The position numbers and the translations under genes are program-made. The notes under the pieces are model-generated. The model was not told where the DNA came from. It ran no database searches and was given only the letters and a program-made list of their open reading frames with translations. A DNA stretch of 57,733 nucleotides from Gonium pectorale (taxonomy: Eukaryota > Chlorophyta > Chlorophyceae > Chlamydomonadales > Volvocaceae): contig LSYV01000031.1 of the NCBI GenBank assembly GCA_001584585.1, forward strand, positions 521,682 to 579,414, in the 5' to 3' direction. The number at the start of each line of letters is the position of its first letter. Positions within the stretch are counted from its first letter, which is position 1. Below, piece by piece: positions 23,501 through 35,200 of the stretch.

Positions 23501-26500
23501 GCCCTTGGCTCCGATGCCGAAGGGAGCGCGGGTCCGGAGCCCCCTCCAATGACTATCGTGGCGGCTTGTGCCCTAGGCGTGCCCTAAGCGTGGATTGGCC
23601 CACCAAACTGCAGTCCGTTATCCCTCTTGAGTGTGCTGATCACCCGCCCCACAGGCTGGGCCCCGCGGAGGTGGTGTACAGGGAGTTTGTGGAGATCTGG
23701 CGGGCCAAAGTGCGCATCAGCCGGGGCATCGGGATAGCACCAGTCAACGGAGGCTTCCGGTTGCGAGGTGCGCTGCGGGGCCATCCGGGTGGGGCCGGGC
23801 TGGCGAGTCGGGGGCCGGCCGAGGACCCGCTCCAAGTGTCACCCTCCCATCCCCTCGTCTTCGTCGTACGGTAAACCCCTCAGTACCCCTCCCCCCCCCC
23901 GCGTTGGCGCCCTCGAAGCGCACCACCCACCACCACCCCACCAGCCACCACCACCACCACCTCCCAGCTGACACGTCACATTTCCGCCCGCCCCCCAAAC
24001 TCCCAGCTGACACGTCGCATTTCCGCCCGCCCCCCAAACTCCCAGCTGACACATCGGAGTTCCGCTCCGCGTTCTCGGCGCTGGACACGGACGGCTCCGG
24101 CTCCGTGACCACGGACGAGCTGTTCACGCACCTGCACGTGCTGGGCACACGGGCCACCAGGACGGAGCTCAAATCAATGATGGCGCAGATCGACCAGGAC
24201 GGTGAGCCGTAGCGGATGGCGGTCGCCGCGGCAAATGGGGCGGACCGGGCGGAGAGGGCGGGTTAGGGCGGATGGGCCGGCCGTGACGGCGGCAAAATGG
24301 GGCGGGTCGGGCGCAGAGGGCGGCCCACCGGCCGGCAAAGGGCTAGTCTGCAGGTTTGCAGCTGGGTGATGGCTTCTGTGCGGCGCCCATGTCCTGCGCT
24401 TGCGTTGCCGCCGACGTTGCCGCCGACGTTGCCGCCGTTCAAGTCACCGCCGCCGACGTTGCCGCCGTTCACGTTGCTGCCCTGCAGGCGACGGCAAGAT
24501 GGACTTCGAGGAGTTTGTGCTGTTCCTGGTGTTTTGCTTTTTCGACGCAAACGGCAACAGTGAGTACCCGCATTGCGGGCGCTCGCAGGCCTCTTTATCC
24601 GCCCCGCCTGGCGGCGTAGCTAGGCTGGGCGGGGATGATGTGTGGCTCCGCGTCCTGTGCTCGCGAATACGCGGTGGCCAGCGCCCGCTCTCTCGCCAGC
24701 GCTCTTCCTGCCTAAGCCCCACATGGCCTATCTTTGTCTCAACCACAAACCGCCACGACGTACGCAACCGCGAACTCGCCCACCCGCACGCCCAGAGCAG
24801 CGCCCCAAACGCACGCACCGCCAGGCGCTTACACGCAAGCACGCACGCCGCCCGGCCGCCCGCCCGCCCGCCCGCGCACACGGCCCCAGGCTGCGTCGAG
24901 GTGCAGGACCTCGTCTCGACGTGCGCCCGCGTGAAGCTGCCGCTGTCGGACGGGGAGGTGTCCTCCATGATCGAGCTTGCGGGTGAGAGGGGTGTAGGGT
25001 GAGGCGTGGATGCGGTGGGGCCCCGTCATGCTGGTTGGCACTACCGGTACTACGCGATACGTGGCATTGGCTTCAGACAGGCGTAGTCACGGCTGAACCA
25101 ACAGACGCCCAGATCATGGGGTCCAGACACCTTGCAGCACCAGGACCGTGTACTCGTCCCTCCGGGCCGGACACCCCGCAGCAACCGGATCGTGTACTCG
25201 CCCCCCGGGCCGCACCGAGCCTGCCTTGCCATTGAACGGCGCCGTTACGTTGGCGCGCTTGGCCCTTCAGACCCCGATGGCGACCGCAAGATTGGTGTGC
25301 GGCAGTTCTACAAGCTCTTCAAGGTGAGGCGCGGCGAGGGCCGCAATGGGGGACGATGGACCGGAGTGGGCTCAACGGCTGGTGTGCTCGCGGGCACCGC
25401 CCGACCGGGCGGTAGCACCCTCGCCGCGGCCAGACTTCCTGTGCCTCCCTTCACGCCTGCCGCCTCCCAAGCTGCCGCTGCGAGCGGGCACGTGCGCCTT
25501 GCTGGAGTGCCTCCGCTGCTGCCTCTCGGTTTCCCTCGGTTTCCCTCGCCGCGATGCCGATACACGCAACCCGAAATTGTGTCCTTCTATGCCGGCCCGG
25601 TCACCCTGCACCGTGCCCGCCTTGCCTCCCCTCGCCTTGCTTCCCCGTCGCCTTACTTCCCCTCGCCTTGCTTCCCCGTCGCCTTACTTCCCCTCGCCTT
25701 GCCTACCCTCGCCTTGCCTACCCTCGCCTTACCTCCCCTTGCCTTACTCACCCTCCTTACCCTCCCTCGCCAGGACGTGCGCATACCCATCCGCACGGCA
25801 GACCGGAACATGAGCATGGACAACCGCAGCAGCGCAGGCAGCAGGCCCACGCCGCCGCCATCCATGGCGGCGGCTGCGCTCGCGTCAGGCACCGCCCCGC
25901 CGTCGGCACCAGGCTCCGCGGCCTTTGCGCGCGTCACCACCGTCCCCAGCGACATCCTCGGGCGGTCCTCCGGACACAGCCCCGTGATCCCGCGCGTCGA
26001 GCGTTTGTCTGACGGCAACCCTGCTGGCGGCGGCGGCGGCAGTGGCGGCGGCGCTCCGCGCGGCAGCAACGCCGGCGCCGGCGCGGCCGACGCCGCTCCC
26101 ACGCGGAAGACTCCAGCGGGCGACCGCATGATGCCGCCCCCCTGGCGCCTCGGCGGCCCCGGCGCTGTCGGTGGCGATGGTGGTGGTGGCGGTTGGGAGC
26201 GCGGCAGCGGTGACACCGAGCGCGGAAGCGGAAGCGGCGACGCGGGGCGCGGCGGCGCCGGCGAGCGCGCCACCGCCGGCAGCAGCGGTCGCGGGGAGCG
26301 CGGCAGCGGCGTTGGGGGCCGCGCCCGCGCTGCCGCGGACAGGCTGGCTGACTGGCCCAGCGCCGGGGCGCCCGAGCGCACCAGTGACGGGTACCCGCGC
26401 GGCGGCAGCGGCTGGCCTGCCGGGCGCGCTAGCCGGGCCATCGCCAGCAGTCCCGGCATTGAGATCGCGGCTGCTGGCCAGCCGGGCGGTGTCACGCTGT

Positions 26501-29500
26501 TTGGAAGTGACGGGGGTGCTGTCGGCGGGGACCTGGACGCAGGCGATAGGCCTGGCGGCGGCGGTGACAGGCAATCCGGCGGAGACCGCTTGAGTCTGGC
26601 CCTTGCCAGTAGCGAAGGCGGTACCAACGGCGGAGACGCCAGCGGCGGCTCCGGTGCCGCCCATGGCGGCCTGCCTGCTGTCCAGCCCGCTCAGTTTGGC
26701 ACCGGCGTTGGAAGCGTTGAAAGGGGCACAGACGGTAACGGCAGGACCACAACCGCCGTTGCGAGCGGGTCTGGACCGGACAGCCGCGCGCGGTTGGACA
26801 TGTCGAGCGACGGCGTCCTCGGCGACGGTCCCTTCCTCGCCGCACACCGTTCCAGCGCGCCCGGTGGCTCTGCCTACGGCGCCGCCGGCAATGCCGCCAC
26901 TGTGGGTGGCGGCGGTGACGGCGGCGGGAGCCCGCGCTCCGGCATTCCAAGCTACCCAGGCGGGAGCGCGTTCGCCGCCGCCTATACCACCACCACGCAT
27001 GCCCGCGTCGCCAGCTATGGCGGCGCCAGCGACTCTGCGCAGGGCACCGCATTCGGAGCCAGCGGCGGCGGCGGCGGGAGCGTTCGCTCTGCTGCCCCCA
27101 GTTACGGCGGTGCCAGCGACAGCCCCTACGCCACAGCGTACAGCGCCAGCGCAGGCGCCAGCGGAGGCGGGGCGCTGCGCTCCGGCGTGCTCAGCTACGG
27201 CGGCGCCAGCGGCGGCTACTACAGCGTGCAGTACGGCTCAGGTGGCGGCGCCGCCGGCGCTGCCGATGAACGATGCAGACCCCTCAGCACTGGCGGTGCC
27301 AGCGCCGCCTCTGGCGCCAGAGACCAGTCAATGAGCGTGAGCACAGCCTACGTCTCCGCCGCGGGCAGCACCCTGTACTGTTCAGCCTTCAGCGGCGGCG
27401 GCGGCCCCGACAGCCAGCTTAGTGCGATGACAGCTTACAGCGCTGCCGGCCGCGGCAGCAATCCAGGGGTCGACGTACACGGCGGCGGCGACGGCGACGG
27501 CGACGGCAGCGACACGGCGCTGCTCGGCGCAAGCGCCGTAGGCAGTAACGGCGGCGGCGGCGACCCCGTCGGGTCGCCCGTCGCCGCCGCCGCTGGCCTG
27601 CCGCCGCGGTCGCCGCGGTCGGGCTTGTCGCCGCGCGGTTCGCAGCAATTGTACTCGCCGCTGGCCAAGCAGCCGAGCGGCCTGGCCTCGGCGCCTTCGG
27701 CAACGGGACCTTACGGCAAGTCGCGCCTCGCGCGGGCCTCGATCGCCGACCCGCCGACCGATACAGACGATGAGCAGCTGCGCGTGCGCGGCGGCAGCGT
27801 GGCGATCGGCGTCCGCCGCGCCAGCAGCATCGACAGCTGCAGCACCAGCGATGACCTGCGGGTCTGCGGGGACGGGTTCACGCTCGAGTCTTACGCCGGC
27901 GGCGGCGCCGGTGGCGGTGCAGCCGCTGACGTGGCCGGCGCTTGTCCTGGAACGCCTGGTGTTGGCGGGGGCGCAGACGCAGACGTGGACGTGCTCGATT
28001 GTGCTGACGTTGGCGGCGGCGGCGGCGGCGCCACGGGTGCTGCAGGCGACCAGCCGGAACCTAGCGGCGTTGCCGCCCATGCGGCCGGTGGGGTGGGCAC
28101 GGGCGCCAGCGACGGGAGAGCCAATAGCGGCGGAGGGAACGGCGGCCAGTTGGTCACCATCGACGGCGAGAGCGCGTCCGGTGCATCCGCGCACAGCCCC
28201 ATCACCTCCGGTAGAGCCGGGGCAGCGGCGGGATCTGTGCCTGGTAGCGACGGCGACGGCGGCGTTGACGCCGGCGGCGGCGGCGGCAGTGGCTCGGGCG
28301 TGGGCGGTCGTGACGGCAACTCTGGCGGGACCGGCGGCGCGGATGCGGTGCAGCAGGCCGTGGCTGGTTCCGGCGCTGACATTGGCGGCGGCGCCCTCGC
28401 CTCCGATCTGTACCCCGAAGACGCAGCCGCCGTGCTCGCAGCGGAGAGTCGCGCCCGGCTGCTGGGTAGCACCGGGGACGCGAAGGCGGGAGGCTACCAC
28501 TACCGGTACAGGACGACGCTCAGCGATAGCGGAAGCTGGGGCGACGGCGGCGACGGCGATGGGGATGATGACGCCGGCCTCGGCGGCCCGTCCCTCCGGC
28601 TGCGTGCAGGCGAGGGAGGGGAGGCGGATTCCTGGTCGCTACTGAGCATGAGGAGCCGCGGCATGGCGGGCGGCTTACACCGGGCTCTCCTGGGGAACGG
28701 CACCGCCATTACGGCGGCGGCGGCGGCATCCGCGGCAGCAGCCACTGTCGCCGGCGGCGGCAGTGGTGCAGCGCCCGGCGGCGACAGCGGCGCGGCGGCG
28801 GGCAGTGCGGTGGCGCATGGAGTCGCAGGCGCGCGCGTGGGGCACGCGGCTGTGTCGCCCCGCCGGCATGGAGCCGGAAGCGATGCCGCCAGCAGGAGTG
28901 GGGGTGCCAGCGGGAGTGGGGGCGCCGCCGGCGCGGGTGGGGGCAGTGCGGTGGCGCCTGGAGCCGGTGATGGCGGCGCCCCGAAGAACGGCGAAGGGGA
29001 GCTCAGGGCCGCTGCGGGTGCAGGGGTCGACCACGGCGCCGGCGCCGAGGCAGCGGCGACGGCGGCGGTACGTGCGGACAACGGCCATGGCCCGGGCGGC
29101 CCTCGCCAGGGTGCTGCAGCCGCTGGGCTGGCAGCCGAGAGCCGCGCCAGGCTGCTGGACAGCGCAGGGAAGGGCCACTTCCGCTACAAGACCACCCTCA
29201 GCGACAGCGACAGCTGCGGCGACGGCGATCGGTCATTTGGACTGCGTGACGGCGGCGGCGGTGGTGGCGGTATGGGCGGTGGCGGCCGTGCGGCCAGTGG
29301 TCCGCGCAGCAGCGATGACCAGGAGGACGACTCCCCGCCCCTGGTCAGCAAGCGCAGCGGCAGTGCGGCCGGAAGCTTCCGGCAGGCGAAGCCGTTCGGG
29401 AACGGCCCCGTCGCAGCCTCTGCGGCCTCCGCGGCCGCAACAGTGACCCTTGGCGCCGGCGTTGGCGCCGGGCAGGATCGGGCCGCCGGGAAGGCGGCGC

Positions 29501-29526
29501 TGGGCTTCGGCGCGTTGGAGGCCTAG
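14518..29526 (+). CDS. Giant MLO-family seven-TM protein with fused four-EF-hand module and long disordered tail
   Basis: Sixteen exons were traced: 14518-14724, 15143-15463, 15931-16004, 16922-17204, 17706-17813, 18178-18304, 18554-gap, gap-20154, 20447-22801, 23042-23266, 23655-23767, 24046-24201, 24488-24559, 24890-24982, 25271-25323, 25774-29526. Phases agree at every junction except across the assembly gap, where they cannot be tested. MLO core: TM1/TM2 in exon 1 (RLREEVLDVGVISLVLVFIQ), TM3 in exon 2 (STAHYLLFFVAVIHILYSV), TM4/5 in exon 5, TM6/7 at the end of exon 9 (LFWFRRPQLLLWISHLNFLQ; GWVAVPLYTLVATAC, like plant FPLYALVTQMG). Exons 6-9 insert roughly 1,000 residues of Ala/Gly/Ser-rich sequence between TM5 and TM6. 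Exons 12-15 encode four EF-hand loops: DTDGSGSVTTDE, DQDGDGKMDFEE, DANGNSCVEVQD and DPDGDRKIGVRQ (loop position 12 is Gln in the last). Exon 16 is about 1,250 low-complexity residues. About 2,970 residues are visible. Intron 4 uses a GC donor. Two separate genes are possible but less likely. Confidence 0.82.
16509..16583. repeat. GATTACA-type short repeat, MLO intron 3
   Basis: The sequence repeats ATTACAG-like units (gattacagattacag) and ends attacaggctcccc. A similar end occurs at about 30397-30416 (gatacagattacaggctccc) and at 30776-30802 (gatacggattacaagctccc), so it is part of a small dispersed family in the window. Confidence 0.6.
18439..18495. repeat. Interstitial telomere-like repeat flanked by direct repeats, MLO intron 6
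   Basis: Positions about 18456-18477 read as TTTTAGGG-type units (ctttaggttttagggttttagg). On each side is a 15-bp near-identical direct repeat, ccgccaaaggtcggc at 18439-18453 and ccgccaaagctcggc at 18481-18495. Confidence 0.65.
19096..19712. other. Assembly gap (run of N)
   Basis: A 617-base run of N interrupts the MLO gene inside the region encoding the TM5-TM6 insert. The frame on the left (ending WWAECAAAAAAAS) does not match the frame on the right (SALELGWGPGPVAEARDYGY) at this gap length, so the gap size is wrong or the gap hides an intron. Confidence 0.98.
21823..22100 (+). repeat. Coding tandem repeat in the MLO insert
   Basis: Exon 9 encodes about eight imperfect units of 13-17 residues built on SGREGPG(V/I/A)PSRA, changing to SGKEGARTLLQQV in later copies. 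The DNA repeats with the protein. The units are Ser/Arg/Gly-rich and look disordered. Confidence 0.75.
23963..24049 (+). repeat. 39-bp tandem repeat carrying three in-frame splice acceptors
   Basis: Two full 39-bp units and the start of a third each contain cccagctgacac, placing identical CAG acceptors before 23968, 24007 and 24046. Because 39 is a multiple of three and the intervening frame is open, use of either upstream acceptor adds ADTSHFRPPPKLP once or twice ahead of EF-hand 1. Confidence 0.75.
27012..27220 (+). repeat. Coding SYGGAS repeat in the MLO tail
   Basis: The motif S-Y-G-G-A-S occurs three times at about 88-90 nt spacing (near 27012, 27100 and 27192), each followed by a Tyr/Ala/Ser segment (for example GTAF, YATAYSAS, YYSVQYGS) and a Gly-rich linker. 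Confidence 0.6.
28432..29523 (+). repeat. Duplicated module at the end of the MLO tail
   Basis: Two modules begin LAAESRARLL (28432 and 29128) and continue with Y-R-T-T-L-S-D-S or F-R-Y-K-T-T-L-S-D-S, an acidic Gly/Asp stretch, a basic Ser/Arg stretch and an Ala-rich stretch after a GNG motif. The first is expanded by Gly/Ala-rich sequence. This looks like an internal duplication that keeps the short ordered-looking RYRTTLSDS / RYKTTLSDS element. Confidence 0.65.
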
Positions 29527-32225
29527 CGCCTGAGTGCTCCGGGCCGCCAACATTGCCGCACCTCAGCGCACACGGCTCCCGCGGCGACAGGAGGAGGTGC
29601 TGCCATTGCAGCTCCCAAGCGCGCATGGATCCCCTGGCCTCAACCCGCGGGCGACAGGAGGAGGTGTTGCCATTGCAGCCCCCCAAGCGCGCATGGCTCC
29701 CCTGGCCTCAACCCGCGGGCGACAGGAGGAGGTGTCCGCCACGACGTGATGGGCCACCCGGGAAACCCGAGCTGGGGATCATCTCGTGCACAGGCTCGAG
29801 CTCGGGTCGCCGTTCGCGTGCACCCACATTAGTACTTGCATGCTTGTCCCAGGGTGACCAGGAAAGGCGGGGAAAGTCCCAGCCCTCCTGCCCGTGGTCT
29901 GTCATGACGGGCGGCGTGATCGTTTGTTTGCGTACGCCGGCGTACGGCGTACGGCGTAATTCGTACGGCGTACGGAGTTGCATCGATCGGGGTACGGCGG
30001 TTCGGCGGGCAGCTGCATGGTCCTGGGGCCCTGCGGCGAGGCGAGGCTTCAGGGGCACTGCTTGTGTTTTCTCACAATCGCAGGCGGGCGCCTGCAGGTG
30101 GAGGTGCTCCTTCCAGCAACCCCCTTACACTGCCGGTTGGTGGAGCCGGGTTGGTGCAGCATAGCCTTGCATACCGTTGCTATGTTGGCGTCAGGGCGCA
30201 CCCGGAGACTTCAGTTGATCTGCATTATCTACGGCTGCTGTTGTTGTGTTTGTCATGAAGACGGGCGTTTGGCGCGTATCGAATCCGGGCCCGCGATGCA
30301 TTGTCATGAAACGCGCGGTGGCGGCCCAGCTTACTGTGTGTTTAGCTCATCTTATTGGCGGCCGCAGGCTCCCTCCCGCGTCGCGTGTCGCAGATACAGA
30401 TACAGATTACAGGCTCCCTCAGAGAGTAGCAGTTACTAATAGGCATGTTGCTGCTGGCATCCGCGTAATCGCACCGCAGCGGGCATGCTCGGGCGGAGCT
30501 GGGGGGCGGGGGGGGGGTGAAGGCACGTGCGATAGGCAGTGGCTTAAGCAGTAAACATGTGTGTGGACGTGTGTGAGCGTGTGTGAAAGAGGCGGTTTGA
30601 TGGAGCGAGCGGGCTGCTGCAGGGCGAGCGAGAGCTGGGAGCCGCGGAAGCGGCTGCTTGGCTGCAACGCCGCTTCTTGGCGTTGAAACTGCTGCATATG
30701 TAGGATTGCCTGACACGGCCTGTGATTTGGCCGGCGGCCGTAGCAGTTGTTTTTTTAGTACGTTTTTACGCAGGTACAGATAGATACGGATTACAAGCTC
30801 CCCACAGGCAAGCGGCTCGATGGTGATGGTGACGCGTCGGTGGGCCGCGTTGCCCAAGAGTGGCCTATGCGGGGGGGGGGGGGTCGCCCTGTGGTGCACC
30901 TCGCGTAGCGGTGGCCCGTGGGACGGACGGGGCCACCATCGCGGCGTCATGCGCCCAAGGGTGTTGGCCCGTGCTGGGCCCGATGCGGGTTGCGGGTGTG
31001 TCTCTCTTCGGCCTGAGCTGGTGACCGCTGCAATGGGCGGGCGGGGTTGAGTTGTATTGCGCCGGTTGGGTTTCTCCAGTGTGTCTCTCTTTCTTCTGAC
31101 CGACCTGGGAACGGCCGGACAAGGACACTGCTTCGCTCTTCGTGAGACGGCCTCGCGGCCTCAGAAAGCAGCATGCAACGTTACGTATAGTAAGCCCTGC
31201 CGTCTAACGCCCGAGCCCCTCCGTACACCGACTTGTCCTGCTCGTACGACGCTTCCTAACAGATACGGATTGCGGCAAGTACGACACACGTTGGGATGAG
31301 GCGCACGCCATTCAGGCGACACACGAGGCGCCGTACACAACAGAGTGTGACTTCAGGTTGACAGCCCTGGCAGCGCACAGCGTGCACCCCGCCAACAACC
31401 CCAATCCCTGGCGCGGACGGGCTCCGACGTGGACGGTCGGGGCATCCAGGGGCTGGACCTTGCACGAGGGGCCTTGCAGTAAGCAGCGGGCCGAGGCAGT
31501 GCAGCCAGCGACCCGAAAAGGGCATATGACCTTTCCACAGGAAAAAAATGACGGGAAGGGAGCACTCGCAGCGGCGCCGCGGGCCCCAACCGCAAGACCA
31601 GACAACCGCCACACGTCCGGCATGCCGCAACCACAAAGCACTAAGCCACTAACCCGCGGAGCTGGTCGCCGTTGGCCACCACCCTCCAGCCGCCGCGGGG
31701 ATAAGCAAACCGTACACCGGTACGATTGACGACGGATAGACAGCGGATGCTCACCCTCACTGCCTCACAGCTCACACCTCACGACATCAAATTAATGTCA
31801 CGACCTCCCCCTCGGGTCGGCGACTATGCCCGTGCTCCACCCAGAAGCAGGCACCGAGCACCGAGCACCGTCTCAACACCCCACCAGCACCACCGGCAGA
31901 CTGTTCTGCTCGCATGGGCGATCTGTGAGTCATGCAAAGTACGGGCAGGCTGTGCGACATACGGTAGTCATGGGCGGCGCAACCAGACAGTGTCCTATGT
32001 TACCAGTACAGGTAAAGGCGGCGTATCCATGGTCACGGTCAGGGGTCACCATACACAAAGGAGGACATTGGCTCCTTGCTAAAAGGTCCAGACTATTCAT
32101 ACACCTGTAGAACGGCTCACGAGCAGCACTGTCTGCGCGCCCAGTAGTCGGCATCAGTCATATGGCAGCGCGCTCCCGCGGCCGCGAGTCTTTGCATTGT
32201 GTGCAGGCTGAGTCGAAAGCTCGAC
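29527..32225. other. Convergent intergenic region rich in short repeats
   Basis: This 2.7-kb stretch lies between the MLO stop and the stop of the minus-strand gene at 32226. It contains the 68-bp minisatellite (29584-29736), a cluster of GTACGGC units (about 29931-29997) and two GATTACA-type repeats. No protein segment, tRNA or rRNA was recognised. Confidence 0.5.
29584..29736. repeat. 68-bp minisatellite just downstream of the MLO stop
   Basis: cgacaggaggaggtg recurs at 29584, 29652 and 29720 with nearly identical intervening sequence (ccaagcgcgcatggctcc, cctggcctcaacccgcgg), giving two full units and a partial third. It starts 58 bp after the stop codon, so it is probably transcribed in the 3' UTR. 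Confidence 0.85.
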
Positions 32226-35200
32226 TCAGCCGCTAGACGAAGCCGCGCCGGTAACACCAGCGGTCTGGGAGACGTCAGTCACAGTGCCGGCGACGGTGCC
32301 GCCCGCGATGCCACCGCCGGCGGCGCCCACGCTGCCCGCGCCGCCGAGGCCGCCGATGGCATTGCCGCTGAGACCGCCGGCGCCCTCACCGCCGGTACGG
32401 AAGGACGCGCCGGCGCCGGCGCCCTCACCGCCGCCGCCGCCAGCGCCGCCGCCACCAGCGCCGCCGCCAGCGCCGGCGGCGGAGGCGAACGCGCCGCCCA
32501 GGGGCGAGCCGGTGCGCAGCCCCTGCAGCAGCGTGCGCACCTCCGCGAGGCGGTTGGCGCTGGCCTCCAGGTCCGTGACGAGGGTGCCTGCGGCCCAGCG
32601 GGCGTAAAGGGCGTGGTGCGAAAGGTGAGCATGAGAGCCTCCGGCTGGGAAGGAACAAGGAAGGGCGCCAGCAGGGAGGGTAGGCTGCGGAGCGGTGAGG
32701 ACGGGGCCCTGGGCGCTGGGAGGTGCGGGGAGCATGGAAGGGCCGTGCGAGGCAACGGCTGGGTTCAAGCGACGCACTGGTCGGTGGCCGTGCACGGCAG
32801 GTGACACGCAGGGCCACTTGCTTGGCCCCCGAGAACCAGTTTGCATGAATGAAAGGTGTGTACGAATGAAGGCGGGCGCGGCGCGACGCGGCGGCGGCGG
32901 CGGCGGAATGAAGGCGGGCGCGGCGCGACGCTGTGCGGCAGGGCGTGCGGGTCGTGCGTGCGAGGGGAAGGCCGGCGCGGGAGGGACTGGGCCGGGCGTG
33001 GGCGTGGGCGTCGGACACGGGGGCTGCGTGCGGGCGGTGTGTGCGGGTGCGGCGGTGTGTGGCGGTGCGTGGGCGGTCCAGCGACCGCCCGGCAGCACTG
33101 CGTGCATGTCGTACACCCGTACACCCGTACGATACGCACCGTTACGGATCCTCTGCCTGAGCGCGTCCACCCTGCCCAGCACGCTGATAAGCTCGGCTGT
33201 GAAGGTGCCTTGGTAGTCGCTTCGCAGGCCCTGGGAGAGAGCGGCGCGACGCGGGGGGCAGGAAAGTGATGACTGGCGTGCCAGCGGGTTGCGGCTTTTG
33301 TTGCGACGTGCTGAACACGAGAGAAACGGCGCGCGCCACCCTTACCTGGCTAATCAGTGCTAGCTGATGGCCACAAGGGCTGCCAAAAAACCAAGGTGTG
33401 CAGCAGCGCAGAGAAATCAGATAGCCCTGTATCTGGGTGGGTGCGGGGTATGGCACTGGCGGGCTGCGTGGTGTGCGGCTGCAGGCAGGCAGGTATGCCG
33501 GTGGGCCGGCGGGCACTTGTGCCGGCACCGGCTCATTGGCACCCGACAACGCACCTCCAGAAACGTGATCGCCTGGACCTCGAGGTTGAAGAGGCCGAAG
33601 AAGAAGACGGGGATGGCAGTGGTGAGGGACAGGCCTACCGAGGCGGTGCCCAGCGCGCCTGTGGGTGTGGGAGGCGGGGAGCAGGGGGCGGGGGGAGGGG
33701 GGGCGAGCGATATATGGGGGACGGGGCGGGGCGGGGCGGGGGGAGGGGCGTTGCGCGGGCGTGCGGCGGAGGCCCGTGGTTGGGGCCCTGGTGCTGCAAT
33801 CCGTGGCTGGAGGTGCGCTGTTGTACGACAGTGCGACAATACGACAGTACGGGAATACGGCAGCGCTCACCGGAGACGGTGTACACGATGCCACTGGCGA
33901 GGTTGAGCACGGCGGCGGTGATGGATGCAGCCTCGATGTTATCCTGCGGTTGCGAGTGTACAGGCGTGGAGGCGGGGGAGGGGGGTGGTGTACAGAGAGG
34001 TGAATGGAGCCCGGCGTTGAGCGAACCCACACACGCGCGGTGGACAGGGTGGGAAGGAGACCGGCAACGCGCTGCGATACGCCCTCCTCCCTCTACCCTC
34101 CACCCTCCGTGCCCAGCAGAAAACCTACAGGTGGAGGCAGCTGCCCCGCACCCGCTGACGCGACGCGAGGCGCGCGGCCACGCCCTATCTCGCCTCTCCC
34201 TCCGCCTGTAACCTTTCCACACATAAAAAGCCGGCCACGCGGCATGCGCCTCGGGCTGCCAGAAGTGCCACACCCAGAAGTCCCGTCCTGAGCTCCGAGA
34301 CCGGGTCTTTTCTCGCCATGTCATCACCCTAGGTCCGCCAGCCGCAACCCCTCACCGCCACGGCATCAAGGTACGACTGGAACTGCTCGCCGGTAGCCGG
34401 TTCCGTGAGCTCCTTGAGCTCGTTGGGGTCGAAACCGCCGCTGCCGCCGCCGCGGCCGCCGCGGCCGCCGCGACCGAACACGCCACCGCCGGGCCCACCA
34501 CCGCGCCCCACGCCCAGGCCGCCGCCGATGTTCCCGAACGCGGCGCCCCCGACGGGCCGGCTATTGCTGTCTCTGAAGAGGCCGCCGCGGAGGGGGTCCC
34601 AGTTTGCGCCGTCGCGTGCAATCCCCAGGCCTATGCCGCCGTTGATGAGGGGCTCCGTCCACTGGTCGACGGTGTTGAGGATGGAATTGACTGTGAGGGT
34701 GTTGTCGCCCAGGATGCCGAAGCTGGAGGTGTCGCCGGGGGCGGAGCGGAAGCCGGCGCCGACGCGGCCAGTGCCCCACTTGGCCCAGCTGCCGAAGACG
34801 CGCTTGAGGAACTGGCCTTGCGCGGACTGCGTAGTTCGTGCGGTGGGGGGTTGGGGAGGGGGAGGGGGAGAGGGCGCGAGGCAGAGGGAGGGCGGCAAGA
34901 GGAGAGGGGCTCAGTGCGAAGGCGACTTGGCCGGAATGGAGGAGAGTGAAGAGGGGGTGTGGGGCCAGCGGGAGCTTGGACGTCGTGGGTGTGTAGGTCG
35001 TGTTGATGCGTGGGCACGGCCCTGGGCCCATGCCGTTCATGGGTCCAGCCCGCGACGGCGACGGATTGCCAGGCCTCAGTCAACATCCGGAAAGGGCACA
35101 CGGAGATTTAGGAATACGAGATCGACGGGCACGGACAAACCATGGCGGAAGGACGGAGGTATAAGGTTTGTTAGGGTTTGGTGAGGCAGGTACATACGAG

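Noticed and set aside
25653..28500. Several long antisense frames (up to 372 codons) across the last MLO exon
   Set aside because: They are Ala/Arg/Pro-rich mirror images expected from GC-rich repetitive codons. The sense frame continues the EF-hand exons in phase and ends cleanly.
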